Assembly: GCA_021647365.1 (NCBI GenBank)
Contig: JAKIUW010000010.1
Coordinates: 30,300-94,299 of the forward strand
Length of the DNA stretch: 64,000 nucleotides
DNA from: Cocleimonas sp.
Lineage (GTDB): Bacteria > Pseudomonadota > Gammaproteobacteria > Thiotrichales > Thiotrichaceae
Reading direction: 5' to 3'
Part shown: piece after piece, positions 8,368 through 18,135 of the stretch
How the letters are laid out: every line of letters starts with the position of its first letter
How positions within the stretch are numbered: position 1 is the stretch's first letter
Program-made: the position numbers and the translations under genes
The notes under the pieces: model-generated
What the model saw: the letters and a program-made list of their open reading frames with translations, nothing else
Database searches by the model: none
What the model was told of the DNA's origin: nothing

Positions 8368-11142
8368 TTAATCACGGACTGGCTCTGGTGCTAACACTTC
8401 TCTGGTTCCATTTGACTGAACCGCGCTGACTACACCTGCCCTTTCCATATCTTCAATCATTGATGCGGCACGATTGTAACCTACTTTGAGGCGACGTTGT
8501 ACATAGGAGATTGAGGCGCGTCGAGCTTCAGTTACGATAGCAACCGCTTGATCATATAGCGCATCACCTTCGGTGTTCTCTAAAGGCTCCAATCCCGGAA
8601 TCGCATCGGATGATCCCGTATCTTCTATGACATCGGTTAGATACTCTGGTTCCCCTTGGAGCTTCAAATAGTTTACTACGTCTTCCACTTCTTGGTCGGC
8701 GACAAAGGCTCCGTGTACGCGCTGAGACAAGCCAGTACCGGGTGGAAGGTATAACATATCACCGTGTCCGAGTAAGGATTCTGCACCACCTTGATCAAGA
8801 ATGGTACGTGAATCAATCTTAGTTGAAACTTGGAATGCGATACGCGTTGGAATATTTGCTTTGATCAATCCGGTTATAACATCAACCGAAGGTCTTTGCG
8901 TTGCAAGGATAAGGTGGATACCCGATGCACGCGCTTTTTGTGCCAAGCGTGCAATCAATTCTTCAACTTTCTTGCCTACCACCATCATCATGTCAGCAAA
9001 CTCATCAATAACGATAACGATGTATGGGAGCGGTTCTAAAATCTGTGGGCGCACATCAACATGCAAAGTTGGGTCAAAGGTTGGGTCAGTAATTGGCTCG
9101 CCTTTATCAATAGCTGCTTTTACTTTTTCGTTATAGCCTGCAATACCGCGTACCTTCATGTGTGACATTAACGCATAACGACGCTCCATCTCACCTACTG
9201 CCCAACGTAAACTATTAGAGGCATCCTTCATATCAGTAACAACAGGTGTTAATAGATGTGGAATGCCTTCGTAAATACTTAGCTCAAGCATTTTAGGGTC
9301 AATTAAAATCAGTTTTACTTCTTTAGGTGTTGCTTTATAGACCAAGCTAATCAACATGGCATTGACACCCACCGACTTACCTGAACCTGTTGTACCCGCA
9401 ATCAATAGATGCGGCATACGTCCAAGGTCTGCAACTGCAGGATTACCTTCGATAGTTTTACCTAGCACCATGGTTAACGGTGATTTTGATTCACGGAATA
9501 AATTAGAATCTAAAATTTCACTGATCGAAACCAAATCACGTTTTGCATTCGGCACTTCAATACCAATCGTTGTTTTACCCGGAATAACCTCGACAACACG
9601 AACACTCGATACGCACATATTACGCGCCATATCTTGTGCCAAATTTGTGATACGGCTTGCCTTAGTTCCTGGAGGAAGCAGTAATTCAAAACGTGTAATG
9701 ATTGGGCCAGGGTAGTATGAATCAATCTTCACGCCATTGATCTTGAATGATTCCAATGTATCAATAATATTGCGCGCATGGGTTTCAAGCTCAATTTTTG
9801 AGAAGTTTCCTTGATCTGCTTGCGGTGGATTCAATAAGCTAACAGGTGGCAAGGTTAATGCTTTATCTAACGAGATGGTATCGGTAGATTTTTTAGCAGG
9901 TGCTTTATTTTCTACTTTCTCTTGTACTTCCGCTTCTGTTTTTGGTTGAGTCTTGGATTGTGTTTTTGCTTTTGCAACCGCTCTCGCCTTTTCCATCAAG
10001 CTGGTTTTCTTAGCCTTTGGCTGAACGAATTCTTCAACAATATCGTCTTGCGCTGTTCTTGCGGTGATTACATCATCCAAACCATCAACAGATACATCAC
10101 TTTGGTCGTAAGTATCAGCATCTCTAGGGCCTCCTTGCTGAACGCTTGGCTCGCTTGTTTTTTGCTCATGCAGATAATCTGGCACACCCAAGACAGGATC
10201 TTGGCGTGTGCTTGAACCTGACAAGCCATCTTGCAAGGCATCAAACATTGGCTTTTGAAAGCCCTGCCCTTCACTAGCAGAAGATTTTTTCCACAAGAAC
10301 ATACCTGAAAGCCCTGCCGCTACCGCGCCAAACATACTTGTACCTTGCCCTTGATGGTGATTGGCTTGACTTCTATCTTGTACATTAATTTCAACACGCT
10401 CTATTTTCTCAAGCGTTTCAACAGGCATTGAACCCGCACTAGTCTCGTAAGAAGGTTGCGAACCAGAACCCATAAACAAGTCAATCACGCTCATAATGCC
10501 ATCGCCAATTTTATCAATCAGCTTGAGCCATTGAATGTCTGCAAACAGTGTGATTCCTGCAATAAAGCCTGAGAATAGAATCATCGTCGCACCAATATCT
10601 CCCAAAGCACGCACCGACACCTGAGCAATACCAAGCCCTAGCAAACCACCAGAAGTCTGTGCTAGATAGCTTGCAGGCCAAAGCAAAGTAGCTAAGCCAC
10701 AACCTGCAATCAGAGCAAGGAATACACCGAAAACAGTAATACCAAGATTAATCCCGCCATGATTATTCTCTTTTGTTGATCGGAAAATAAGATAAGCCGA
10801 AACAATAAAGGCGACAGGAATGAGATAAGCCAGATAACCAAAGAAACCAATCAACACGTCTGCGAGATACGCACCCGCAGAGCCAGCTTTGTTTTGAATA
10901 ACTGCGTTACTATCAAAATGGAACAAACCAGGGTCAGCTGGGTTGTAAGTGATCAATGCCAATAAAACCACGGCTGTTATTCCCGCAAGAATAAAGATAC
11001 TGGTTTGTTTGAGGCTACCCTTCTTTTGCGACGTTAATGCAACTTTTTGCACAGCAGTAGACTTCGCTGATGCTTTTTTACGAGTAGTGGTATTTTTAGC
11101 GCGCGTACGCTTTTTTGAAGCTGGTGCTTTTCTAGCTGCCAA
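8368..11142 (-). CDS. ftsK: DNA translocase FtsK
   Basis: 924 residues. The start is a TTG at 11142 with a strong AGGGGA ribosome site. A basic N-terminal tail precedes four membrane segments (about residues 48-225), then an acidic/Lys-rich linker (225-420). The motor domain has Walker A GTTGSGKSVG near residue 590 and Walker B YIVIVIDEFADMM near 705. A winged-helix gamma domain (AVAIVTEARRASISYVQRRL) sits at about 860-915. FtsK anchors at the septum, pumps DNA toward dif and activates XerCD. It is transcribed toward lolA and divergently from trxB. Confidence 0.96.
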   Translation of the reverse strand: MAARKAPASKKRTRAKNTTTRKKASAKSTAVQKVALTSQKKGSLKQTSIFILAGITAVVLLALITYNPADPGLFHFDSNAVIQNKAGSAGAYLADVLIGFFGYLAYLIPVAFIVSAYLIFRSTKENNHGGINLGITVFGVFLALIAGCGLATLLWPASYLAQTSGGLLGLGIAQVSVRALGDIGATMILFSGFIAGITLFADIQWLKLIDKIGDGIMSVIDLFMGSGSQPSYETSAGSMPVETLEKIERVEINVQDRSQANHHQGQGTSMFGAVAAGLSGMFLWKKSSASEGQGFQKPMFDALQDGLSGSSTRQDPVLGVPDYLHEQKTSEPSVQQGGPRDADTYDQSDVSVDGLDDVITARTAQDDIVEEFVQPKAKKTSLMEKARAVAKAKTQSKTQPKTEAEVQEKVENKAPAKKSTDTISLDKALTLPPVSLLNPPQADQGNFSKIELETHARNIIDTLESFKINGVKIDSYYPGPIITRFELLLPPGTKASRITNLAQDMARNMCVSSVRVVEVIPGKTTIGIEVPNAKRDLVSISEILDSNLFRESKSPLTMVLGKTIEGNPAVADLGRMPHLLIAGTTGSGKSVGVNAMLISLVYKATPKEVKLILIDPKMLELSIYEGIPHLLTPVVTDMKDASNSLRWAVGEMERRYALMSHMKVRGIAGYNEKVKAAIDKGEPITDPTFDPTLHVDVRPQILEPLPYIVIVIDEFADMMMVVGKKVEELIARLAQKARASGIHLILATQRPSVDVITGLIKANIPTRIAFQVSTKIDSRTILDQGGAESLLGHGDMLYLPPGTGLSQRVHGAFVADQEVEDVVNYLKLQGEPEYLTDVIEDTGSSDAIPGLEPLENTEGDALYDQAVAIVTEARRASISYVQRRLKVGYNRAASMIEDMERAGVVSAVQSNGTREVLAPEPVRD

Positions 11143-11514
11143 TTTGAGATTCCCCTAATTCCTTTTAGGTAAATTCACATCGCGTTTTTTTGTTACCCAC
11201 AGATTAAACACTACGGATAGTGACGATTGTAAATTCCCATCATGAGAAAGTTTAAAAACTCAGGTCTATTTATGATTTTTCTAATTAGTATTAAATTTAT
11301 ATCTAGTTAGAACAGACTCTGAATGATTTAAATGTATAAGCCCTTATACATCCCTGATTATAGCGGTTTTTTTATGTTATTAACATAACTATTTGTATCT
11401 AAATCACAACAGAATCAACAGAAATGCAACTTGGGATTATTATTGCTCGTAACAATACTTAACATACTGATACACTACATAACATTAAATAAAACCACAT
11501 TTGGAGTTACATTC
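11143..11514. promoter_or_regulatory. Divergent ftsK/trxB intergenic region with a palindrome
   Basis: 371 bp without a gene. It must hold the promoters for ftsK (minus) and trxB (plus). A perfect palindrome with 9-bp arms, ATGTATAAG-CC-CTTATACAT, lies at 11332-11351, and a smaller one (ATGTTA-T-TAACAT) lies about 20 bp further on. Either could be an operator; no specific regulator can be named. I could not place confident -35/-10 boxes. Confidence 0.5.
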
Positions 11515-12477
11515 ATGAGCGACGTTATTCATCATTCCCTTATTATTCTTGGTTCTGGCCCAGCGGGTTATACAGCAGCAGTTTACGCGGCACGCGCCAA
11601 TCTCAACCCTGTTTTAATCACAGGTATGGAGCAAGGCGGGCAGCTTATGACAACAACCGATGTAGACAATTGGCCAGGTGATAATGATGGTGTGCAAGGC
11701 CCTGACTTGATGGAACGCATGAAAAAACACGCCGAGCGTTTCGATACACAAATCATTATTGATTACATCGACTCGGTGGACTTTTCAGAGCGCCCACTCA
11801 AACTCAAAGGCGGCAGTGCTGAATATTCTTGTGATTCGTTAATTATCTGTACTGGCGCATCCGCCATGTACCTAGGCTTAGAATCAGAAGAAGCCTTTAA
11901 AGGACGCGGCGTTTCTGCTTGTGCAACCTGTGATGGATTCTTCTACCGCAATCAAAAAGTAGCGGTAATTGGTGGTGGCAATACAGCGGTTGAAGAAGCG
12001 CTTTATCTTTCCAATATCGCTGATGAAGTTATTCTTGTACACCGCCGTGATGAGTTACGTTCTGAAAAAATCCTTCGCGATCAAATCATGGAAAAAGCTA
12101 AAAACGGTAATATAACTTTGATGTGGGACAATGTTTTAGAAGAGGTTTTAGGCGACAATGCAGGTGTGACGGGTATGCGTATTAAAAACGTAAAGACCGA
12201 TGATACTCAGGATATTGATGTTCACGGTATTTTTATCGCCATTGGTCACAAACCCAATACTGCTATTTTTGATGGTCAGCTTGATATGAAAGGTGGTTAT
12301 ATCACCGTTGAAAGTGGCACCACAGGCAATGCAACACAAACCAGTGTAGAAGGTGTTTATGCCGCAGGCGATGTAATGGATCATGTTTATCGTCAAGCTA
12401 TTACGTCGGCAGGTACAGGTTGTATGGCTGCGTTGGATGCTGAGAAATTTTTAGATAAATTGGCTGCAGCTAAATAG
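11515..12477 (+). CDS. trxB: Thioredoxin reductase
   Basis: 320 residues from the ATG at 11515 (GGAG nine bases upstream); longer frames upstream lack a ribosome site. Reduces thioredoxin with NADPH via FAD. FAD motif LGSGPAGYTAA near residue 13, redox-active CATC in SACATCDGFFYR near 137, NADPH motif VIGGGNTAVEEALYL, and the C-terminal FAD motif YAAGDVMDHVYRQAITSAGTG. Standard TrxB length. Its neighbourhood with aat and ftsK is conserved in gammaproteobacteria. Confidence 0.96.
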   Translation: MSDVIHHSLIILGSGPAGYTAAVYAARANLNPVLITGMEQGGQLMTTTDVDNWPGDNDGVQGPDLMERMKKHAERFDTQIIIDYIDSVDFSERPLKLKGGSAEYSCDSLIICTGASAMYLGLESEEAFKGRGVSACATCDGFFYRNQKVAVIGGGNTAVEEALYLSNIADEVILVHRRDELRSEKILRDQIMEKAKNGNITLMWDNVLEEVLGDNAGVTGMRIKNVKTDDTQDIDVHGIFIAIGHKPNTAIFDGQLDMKGGYITVESGTTGNATQTSVEGVYAAGDVMDHVYRQAITSAGTGCMAALDAEKFLDKLAAAK

Positions 12478-12505
12478 ACTTAAGGGACCTCTGATTAAGT
12501 CCTAT

Positions 12506-12555
12506 AAAGCACACCCCCCCACTTTTACATGATGTAAAAGTGGGGGGGTGTGCTT
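12506..12555. repeat. Full palindromic CACACCCCCC-type repeat (inverted pair, copy 4)
   Basis: Perfect 50-bp palindrome, AAAGCACACCCCCCCAC to GTGGGGGGGTGTGCTT around CATGATG, between trxB and aat. It overlaps the in-frame GTG that would extend aat, which argues for the later aat start. AAGGGACCTCTGATTAA precedes it, and a similar string (AAGGGACACCTCTATTAA) precedes the copy at 15739. Confidence 0.9.
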
Positions 12556-12593
12556 CCACGATTAATTACAGAGAGAGACCTTCACTCAAGATA

Positions 12594-13340
12594 ATGTCCA
12601 CCGGAAAAGCCTCATTAGTTCTACTAGACCCACACGCGAGTGACGAGCCATTCCCTCCCGTGGAGTTAGCGTGGGAAGAGCCGAACGGTTTGCTGGCTTT
12701 TGGCGGCGACCTCTCCCCTACCCGCCTGATCAATGCGTATAAATCAGGAATTTTCCCTTGGTACAATCCTGAAGAACCTATTTACTGGTGGTCTCCTGAC
12801 CCACGCGCAGTACTTTATCCTAAGCAAATCCATCTTAGCAAAAGTTTACGCAAATCCATTCGTAGCAAACTTAACAAAGGCTATGAGATTCGTTTTGATA
12901 CAGATTTTACCAATGTCGTTAAATCCTGCGCCGCACCCCGAACGCAATCAGGTGGCACATGGATTACCAATGAAATGTTTCTCGCTTATGTAGAATTACA
13001 CAAACTCGGCATCGCTCACAGCGTAGAAGTATGGAACGACAAAAATGAACTCGTCGGCGGTTTATACGGCATCGCGACTGGCGGTGTGTTTAGCGGTGAG
13101 TCCATGTTTAGCAAAGAAACGGATGTCTCTAAAATTGCCTTTGCCGCTCTCGCATGGCATATGCAAGATTGGGGCTATTCGCTGATTGACTGCCAAATCG
13201 AAAACCCACATTTAATGAGCATGGGCGCTATTAATATCCCGCGTAAAGAATATCTGGGTGTTTTAAAAACTACACGTTATTTTAAGCAGCCAAAGTGGGA
13301 ATATAATGATGAGTGTGATCTTTCACATTGTTTGATTTGA
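12594..13340 (+). CDS. aat: Leucyl/phenylalanyl-tRNA-protein transferase
   Basis: 248 residues from the ATG at 12594. Transfers Leu or Phe from aminoacyl-tRNA to proteins with N-terminal Arg or Lys, feeding the ClpAPS N-degron pathway; cytoplasmic. Family signatures are all present: LLAFGGDLSPTRLINAYKSG, FPWY...PIYWWSPDPRAVL, GGTWITNEMFLAYVELHKLG, SVEVW, GGLYGIATGGVFSGESMF, IDCQIENPHLMSMGA. The upstream GTG extension would run through the palindromic repeat and is rejected. The ribosome site is weak. Confidence 0.94.
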   Translation: MSTGKASLVLLDPHASDEPFPPVELAWEEPNGLLAFGGDLSPTRLINAYKSGIFPWYNPEEPIYWWSPDPRAVLYPKQIHLSKSLRKSIRSKLNKGYEIRFDTDFTNVVKSCAAPRTQSGGTWITNEMFLAYVELHKLGIAHSVEVWNDKNELVGGLYGIATGGVFSGESMFSKETDVSKIAFAALAWHMQDWGYSLIDCQIENPHLMSMGAINIPRKEYLGVLKTTRYFKQPKWEYNDECDLSHCLI

Positions 13341-13460
13341 TCATCAAACAAGTAAAACAGAATCACTAATAATAATAAAAACAACTATTTAACACCATGC
13401 TATTGACAGCACCAGATGCTTAATCTATTTTAATAGCCCCAATAAAAAAGCACTCTTTGT

Positions 13461-14561
13461 ATGCTGATGTCGCCAAGCGAAGCTTTAGTACGCTTCGAAA
13501 ATGTTCAAAAAAGTTACGACGGCGAAATTCTCGTTATCAAAGATCTCAACCTTGATATACAAAAAGGTGAATTTCTTACTATGCTTGGGCCCTCGGGTTC
13601 AGGTAAAACAACCTGCCTTATGATGCTTGCTGGTTTCGAGCCTGCTACTTCTGGTGAAATATATCTTGAGAACCAACCCATCAACTGTGTGCCGCCACAT
13701 AAGCGTGGCATTGGCATGGTATTCCAAAACTACGCCCTTTTTCCTCATATGACCATCGGTGAGAATCTTGCGTTTCCTTTAGAAGTTCGCAAAATGAGTA
13801 AGTCAGAGCGCGAGATAAAAGTTAAAAAGGCACTCGATATGGTACAACTCAGTGGTTTTGCCGATCGTCGCCCTGCTCAACTTTCTGGTGGTCAACAACA
13901 ACGTGTTGCTGTTGCACGCGCTCTGGTTTTTGATCCTGATGTTGTTTTGATGGATGAACCTCTCGGTGCACTGGATAAAAATCTGCGTGAGCAAATGCAA
14001 TATGAAATAAAACACATCCACGAACGCTTGGGCGTAACGGTTTTATATGTAACTCACGATCAAAGCGAAGCGCTTACCATGTCGAATCGAGTTGCGGTAT
14101 TTGATGATGGCATTATTCAACAACTTGCACCCCCCGATGTTCTTTACGAGCAACCTGAGAATGCGTTTGTAGCGGATTTTATCGGTGATAATAATTGCTT
14201 ACTAGGCACGGTCATTAGTGAAGCCGAAAAAAGTTGTGTTGTAAAAACTGACGATGGTTCTGAAATTGAAGCCAATAAAGTCAATACTGCGGGCGTTGGT
14301 AGTCGAAGCACTTTATCCATCCGCCCAGAGCGCGTCATTATCAACCCTGAAGCTGGGCAAGTACCCAATATGTTTCAGGCTACGGCAGAAGAATTAATTT
14401 ATTTAGGGGATCATATTCGTACCCGCATGACCGTCTGCGGTAGTAATAACTTTTTTGTTAAAATCCCCAACTCATCACATCATGCCAACCTAAACAAAGG
14501 TGATACCGTCACCATAGGTTGGAATGAACAAGATTGTCGTGCATTAAACGCGTCAGATTAA
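13461..14561 (+). CDS. Polyamine-type ABC transporter ATP-binding protein (PotA-like)
   Basis: 366 residues. Walker A GPSGSGKTT near residue 42, Q-loop VFQNYALFPHMT, signature LSGGQQQRVAVARAL, Walker B VVLMDEPLGALD, switch His in YVTHD, then a TOBE-like C-terminal domain (about 240-366). It energises import by the two permeases downstream. First gene of a four-gene unit (ATPase, binding protein, permease, permease). The architecture matches the spermidine/putrescine group; the true substrate cannot be read from sequence. Confidence 0.9.
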   Translation: MLMSPSEALVRFENVQKSYDGEILVIKDLNLDIQKGEFLTMLGPSGSGKTTCLMMLAGFEPATSGEIYLENQPINCVPPHKRGIGMVFQNYALFPHMTIGENLAFPLEVRKMSKSEREIKVKKALDMVQLSGFADRRPAQLSGGQQQRVAVARALVFDPDVVLMDEPLGALDKNLREQMQYEIKHIHERLGVTVLYVTHDQSEALTMSNRVAVFDDGIIQQLAPPDVLYEQPENAFVADFIGDNNCLLGTVISEAEKSCVVKTDDGSEIEANKVNTAGVGSRSTLSIRPERVIINPEAGQVPNMFQATAEELIYLGDHIRTRMTVCGSNNFFVKIPNSSHHANLNKGDTVTIGWNEQDCRALNASD

Positions 14562-14608
14562 CGGATTACCTATCAACACAAAAGACCAACACTAAAGGAG
14601 CTAAAAGA

Positions 14609-15706
14609 ATGAAAATGTTTATTAAATGTAGCCTTGCTACTGCAATCCTAGCGGCAAGTGTCACAACGGCACAAGCAGAAACTGAGCTAGTGGTTGTTTC
14701 ATGGGGTGGCGCATATACCAAAAGCCAACAAAAAGCTTACTCAGTCCCCTTCATGGAAGCCAACAAAGGCATCAAGATCATCAATGATGACTCTTCGGCA
14801 GAAGCAGCATCAAAGCTACGCGCTCAAGCAGAAGCGGGAAAAGTAACGTGGGATGTTGTTGACGTATTACCCGATATTGCTATTGCACTTTGTGATGAAG
14901 GACTTGCTGTAGAAATCAACCCTGAGAAGGACCTTGCAAAAGGTGCAGATGGCTCATCAGCAAAAGATGACTTTGGTGATGCACTGATTTCACCTTGTTT
15001 CATCCCTGAAATTGTTTATTCAACCACTATCGGCTATCGCACAGATAAAGTTGGAGATACGCCACCAAGCACCATTGCTGATGTTTTCGACCTTAAAAAA
15101 TACCCAGGAAAGCGTGCTTTAAACAAAAACCCTACAGGAAATCTTGAGTGGGCATTGATTGCTGATGGCGTAGCTATAAAAGATGTCTACAAAGAATTAG
15201 CAACAGAAGCGGGAGTAAAACGCGCATTTAAAAAGCTAGATACGATCAAAAAAGATGTAGTATGGTGGACAAAAGGCGCACAGCCGGGTCAATTATTAGC
15301 GGATGGCGAAGTGGTTATGGCTTCTGCTTACAACGGTCGCTTATTCTCGGCTATTGTAGAAAACAAACAACCTGTAGGCATGATGTGGGATGCGCAATTA
15401 TTTGAGCTAGATGGTTACATCATTCCAAAAGGCGCACCACATATGAAAGAAGCTATGGCTTATGTGAAGTTTGCAACAGATACCAAACGCCAAGCAGATC
15501 AGGCTAAATACATTTCATACGGCCCTGCGCGTAAATCATCGGCTGCTTTAGTTGGTAAACATGCTGAGCTTGGAATAGACATGGCACCTCATATGCCAAC
15601 GAATCCTGCTAATGCTAAGAATGTTCTCTACAAAGACATTAACTTCTGGGCTGATCATAAAGATGAGCTAGCTGAGAAGTTTGAAGCTTGGTTAGCTAAA
15701 GGCTAA
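14609..15706 (+). CDS. Periplasmic substrate-binding protein (PotD/PotF-like)
   Basis: 365 residues from the ATG at 14609, with AAGGAG upstream; longer in-frame starts overlap the ATPase gene and are unlikely. Signal peptide MKMFIKCSLATAILAASVTTAQA. The mature part begins with ELVVVSWGGAY, the hallmark of the PotD/PotF-type binding proteins, and contains WDVVDVLPD and a conserved KYPGKRALNKNP region. It captures the ligand in the periplasm for the permease pair. It lies 47 bp after the ATPase gene. Confidence 0.9.
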   Translation: MKMFIKCSLATAILAASVTTAQAETELVVVSWGGAYTKSQQKAYSVPFMEANKGIKIINDDSSAEAASKLRAQAEAGKVTWDVVDVLPDIAIALCDEGLAVEINPEKDLAKGADGSSAKDDFGDALISPCFIPEIVYSTTIGYRTDKVGDTPPSTIADVFDLKKYPGKRALNKNPTGNLEWALIADGVAIKDVYKELATEAGVKRAFKKLDTIKKDVVWWTKGAQPGQLLADGEVVMASAYNGRLFSAIVENKQPVGMMWDAQLFELDGYIIPKGAPHMKEAMAYVKFATDTKRQADQAKYISYGPARKSSAALVGKHAELGIDMAPHMPTNPANAKNVLYKDINFWADHKDELAEKFEAWLAKG

Positions 15707-15738
15707 AGCTCACCCTAAGGGACACCTCTATTAATTGA

Positions 15739-15766
15739 TCATGTAAAAGTGGGGGGGTGTACTTTT
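15739..15766 (+). repeat. CACACCCCCC-type half repeat (copy 5)
   Basis: Half unit reading TCATGTAAAAGTGGGGGGG then TGTACTTTT, in the sense of the transporter genes, between binding protein and first permease. One base of the conserved GTGTGC is changed (GTGTAC). Confidence 0.8.
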
Positions 15767-15839
15767 TAATTATTATTCATAATTAAGGTATCCCCTCTTA
15801 TTTTTATCAGTCTTTAAAGTTTTTCACTCTGGAATACAC

Positions 15840-17129
15840 ATGTCGCAAAGTAGTTCGACACTAAAAACAGCTGACGGCTCTTTACAAATGGCTGATGGCT
15901 CTTCATTAAAAGCCAACTTAGAGCGCTCCTTACGAAGACGTAAGCGTAATGCTCTGCTGCTAGTTGCACCCCTATTCCTATTTATTCTAATCACTTTTTT
16001 AGTGCCTATTTTTGATATGCTGATACGCAGTGTAGACAATAAAATTACGGCAGAAATATTACCAACAACCATTCCCTTATTGGCGAATTGGGATGCAAAA
16101 TCTGGAAAATTACCTGATGAGTCTGTCTTCAAAGCATTCATTAACGATGCGCAGATTGCAAACAAAGCCAAAATCATTAACCGTTTAGGTAAGCGCCTAA
16201 ACTATGAAAAGTCTGGCACATCCAGTCTCTTTAGAAAAACAGGGAGAAAGCTTAAAAAGCTTGACCCTGAAAAGCTGACCAGCACTTATAAAGATGCTCT
16301 TATAAAAATTGATAAAAAATGGGCTAATATTGCTATATGGCAATTAATACAACGTGAAAGCGGGCGATATACAAACTCCCACTTTCTTTCAGCCGTCGAT
16401 ACGGAAAACAGTCCTGACGGCATTAAATGGAAAGATGAGGATAGCCAAATCTACCTTAATCTTTTCAAACGTACTTTGTGGTTAAGTTTTTTAATCACCT
16501 TCTTAACCGTTTTACTCGGTTATCCTATTGCTTATTTATTGGCATCACTCAAAACAAAAACCAGTAACTTATTGATGATATTGGTATTGCTACCCTTTTG
16601 GACATCACTCTTAGTTCGTACCAGTGCTTGGATAGCGCTACTCCAAAAAGAAGGGGTTATCAATGACGTACTGGTAACAATCGGTTTAATTAGCGAAGAT
16701 GGTCGGCTCGCAATGATTCACAATCAAACCGGTACGATTATCGCGATGACACACATCTTGTTACCTTTTATGATTTTACCCTTATTTAGCGTAATGAAAA
16801 CCATCAACCCCAGCTATGTACGCGCAGCACGTTCAATGGGCGCAACCTCATTTACTGCCTTTAGGCGCGTTTATTTCCCTAACACCGTAGCAGGGATTGG
16901 CGCAGGCGGCATTTTAGTATTTATCCTATCCATAGGCTATTACATCACCCCTGCCCTAGTCGGTGGAACACAAGGTACATTAATAAGCAATTTTATTGCC
17001 TACCATATTTCAGAATCACTAAACTGGGGACTAGCCGCTGCCTTAGGCACATTACTCCTTCTTTTAGTATTAGCGCTTTATATACTCTACGACAAAGTTG
17101 TTGGCATCGACAATATGAAACTAGGTTAG
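15840..17129 (+). CDS. ABC transporter permease (PotB-like) with long periplasmic insertion
   Basis: 429 residues, longer than PotB (about 275-310). First membrane segment at about 40-60 (LLLVAPLFLFILITFLVPIF), then about 140 mostly hydrophilic residues (about 62-205) before the next segment, so a large periplasmic loop is predicted. Five further segments follow, with the permease EAA-type loop (AARSMGATSFTAFRRVYFP) near residue 327. The long loop occurs in one subgroup of polyamine-type permeases. Located 15 bp before the second permease gene. Confidence 0.88.
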   Translation: MSQSSSTLKTADGSLQMADGSSLKANLERSLRRRKRNALLLVAPLFLFILITFLVPIFDMLIRSVDNKITAEILPTTIPLLANWDAKSGKLPDESVFKAFINDAQIANKAKIINRLGKRLNYEKSGTSSLFRKTGRKLKKLDPEKLTSTYKDALIKIDKKWANIAIWQLIQRESGRYTNSHFLSAVDTENSPDGIKWKDEDSQIYLNLFKRTLWLSFLITFLTVLLGYPIAYLLASLKTKTSNLLMILVLLPFWTSLLVRTSAWIALLQKEGVINDVLVTIGLISEDGRLAMIHNQTGTIIAMTHILLPFMILPLFSVMKTINPSYVRAARSMGATSFTAFRRVYFPNTVAGIGAGGILVFILSIGYYITPALVGGTQGTLISNFIAYHISESLNWGLAAALGTLLLLLVLALYILYDKVVGIDNMKLG

Positions 17130-17144
17130 AAAGGAACATATAAG

Positions 17145-17996
17145 ATGGCACTTCCACTACATGCAACCACAGATGAAAGAATTTGGCATTACCTCTTTCT
17201 AGCAATCTGTACGCTTATTTTCTTATTTTTAATCATCCCAATACTGATCGTCATTCCACTATCTTTTAATGTACAGCCGTACTTTACGTTTACTCCAGAA
17301 ATGCTATCTTTTGATCCAAAAGGCTATTCAACCCGCTGGTACACTGCTTTTTTTAATGATACTAATTGGCAAAAAGCGGTTAAAAACTCCCTTATCATCG
17401 CCATTTTTTCCACAATAATTTCGACCTTTCTCGGTACATTGGCAGCTTTAGGTTTAAGCCAAAAAGACTTTCCCTTTAAAACCACCATTATGGGAATCCT
17501 AATTTCACCTATGGTAGTGCCGCTCATTATTTCAGCAGCGGGTATGTTCTTCTTTTACGCGCGTATCAATCTACTAGGAACGCATCTTGGCGTAATACTT
17601 GCTCATGCCGCTTTGTCCACGCCCTTCGTCGTTATCACTGTTACAGCGACTCTTACAGGTTTTGATCATAGCTTAACACGTGCAGCATCAAGCTTAGGTT
17701 CATCACCTACCAACACCTTCTTTAAAATTACCGTGCCGTTGATTACACCTGGTGTGATTTCAGGCGCACTGTTTGCATTCATCACCTCATTCGATGAAGT
17801 GATTGTCGTGTTGTTTGTAGGAAGCGTACATCAACGCACCATTCCATGGGCAATGTTCTCAGGTATTCGCGAAGAAATTAGCCCAACTATTTTGGCCGTC
17901 GCTACGTTACTAATTTGTTTCTCAATCATATTATTATTTTTGGTTGAGTTATTACGCCGACGCAATGAGCGATTACGCGGGCTATCGCCAAATTAA
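17145..17996 (+). CDS. ABC transporter permease (PotC-like)
   Basis: 283 residues with six predicted membrane segments and the cytoplasmic EAA loop (RAASSLGSSPTNTFFKITVPLI) near residue 190. Preceded by an AAAGGAA ribosome site. Forms the heterodimeric channel with the upstream permease. Last gene of the transporter unit. Confidence 0.9.
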   Translation: MALPLHATTDERIWHYLFLAICTLIFLFLIIPILIVIPLSFNVQPYFTFTPEMLSFDPKGYSTRWYTAFFNDTNWQKAVKNSLIIAIFSTIISTFLGTLAALGLSQKDFPFKTTIMGILISPMVVPLIISAAGMFFFYARINLLGTHLGVILAHAALSTPFVVITVTATLTGFDHSLTRAASSLGSSPTNTFFKITVPLITPGVISGALFAFITSFDEVIVVLFVGSVHQRTIPWAMFSGIREEISPTILAVATLLICFSIILLFLVELLRRRNERLRGLSPN

Positions 17997-18095
17997 CTTT
18001 TTACAAGGAAGAGCTAAGAATAAAAATAATAGTAGCTAAATTTAAACAACACCATATAATCGCGACCTCACTAAACGCACAGCGTTTGATTTACA

Positions 18096-18128
18096 TTTGG
18101 GTTCCCTCAACCCCATTAACAAAAAGGT
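18096..18128 (+). promoter_or_regulatory. preQ1-I-like riboswitch controlling yhhQ translation
   Basis: A short pseudoknot aptamer: TGGG (18098-18101) pairs with CCCA (18112-18115) around a 10-base loop TTCCCTCAAC. An A-rich tail TTAACAAAAAGG follows, whose AGG (18125-18127) can pair with CCT in the loop (18105-18107). This layout and the tail match the Thermoanaerobacter preQ1-I aptamer closely. The AGG of the pseudoknot is also the Shine-Dalgarno for the ATG at 18136, so ligand binding would block translation. The downstream gene transports queuosine precursors, which fits. Confidence 0.82.
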
Positions 18129-18135
18129 CTCAAGC

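Noticed and set aside
12540..12593. Earlier GTG start for aat
   Set aside because: The extension would be translated from the palindromic repeat and is absent from the family's normal N terminus.
18097..18135. Earlier TTG start for yhhQ
   Set aside because: It lies inside the riboswitch aptamer; the ATG at 18136 has the regulated ribosome site.
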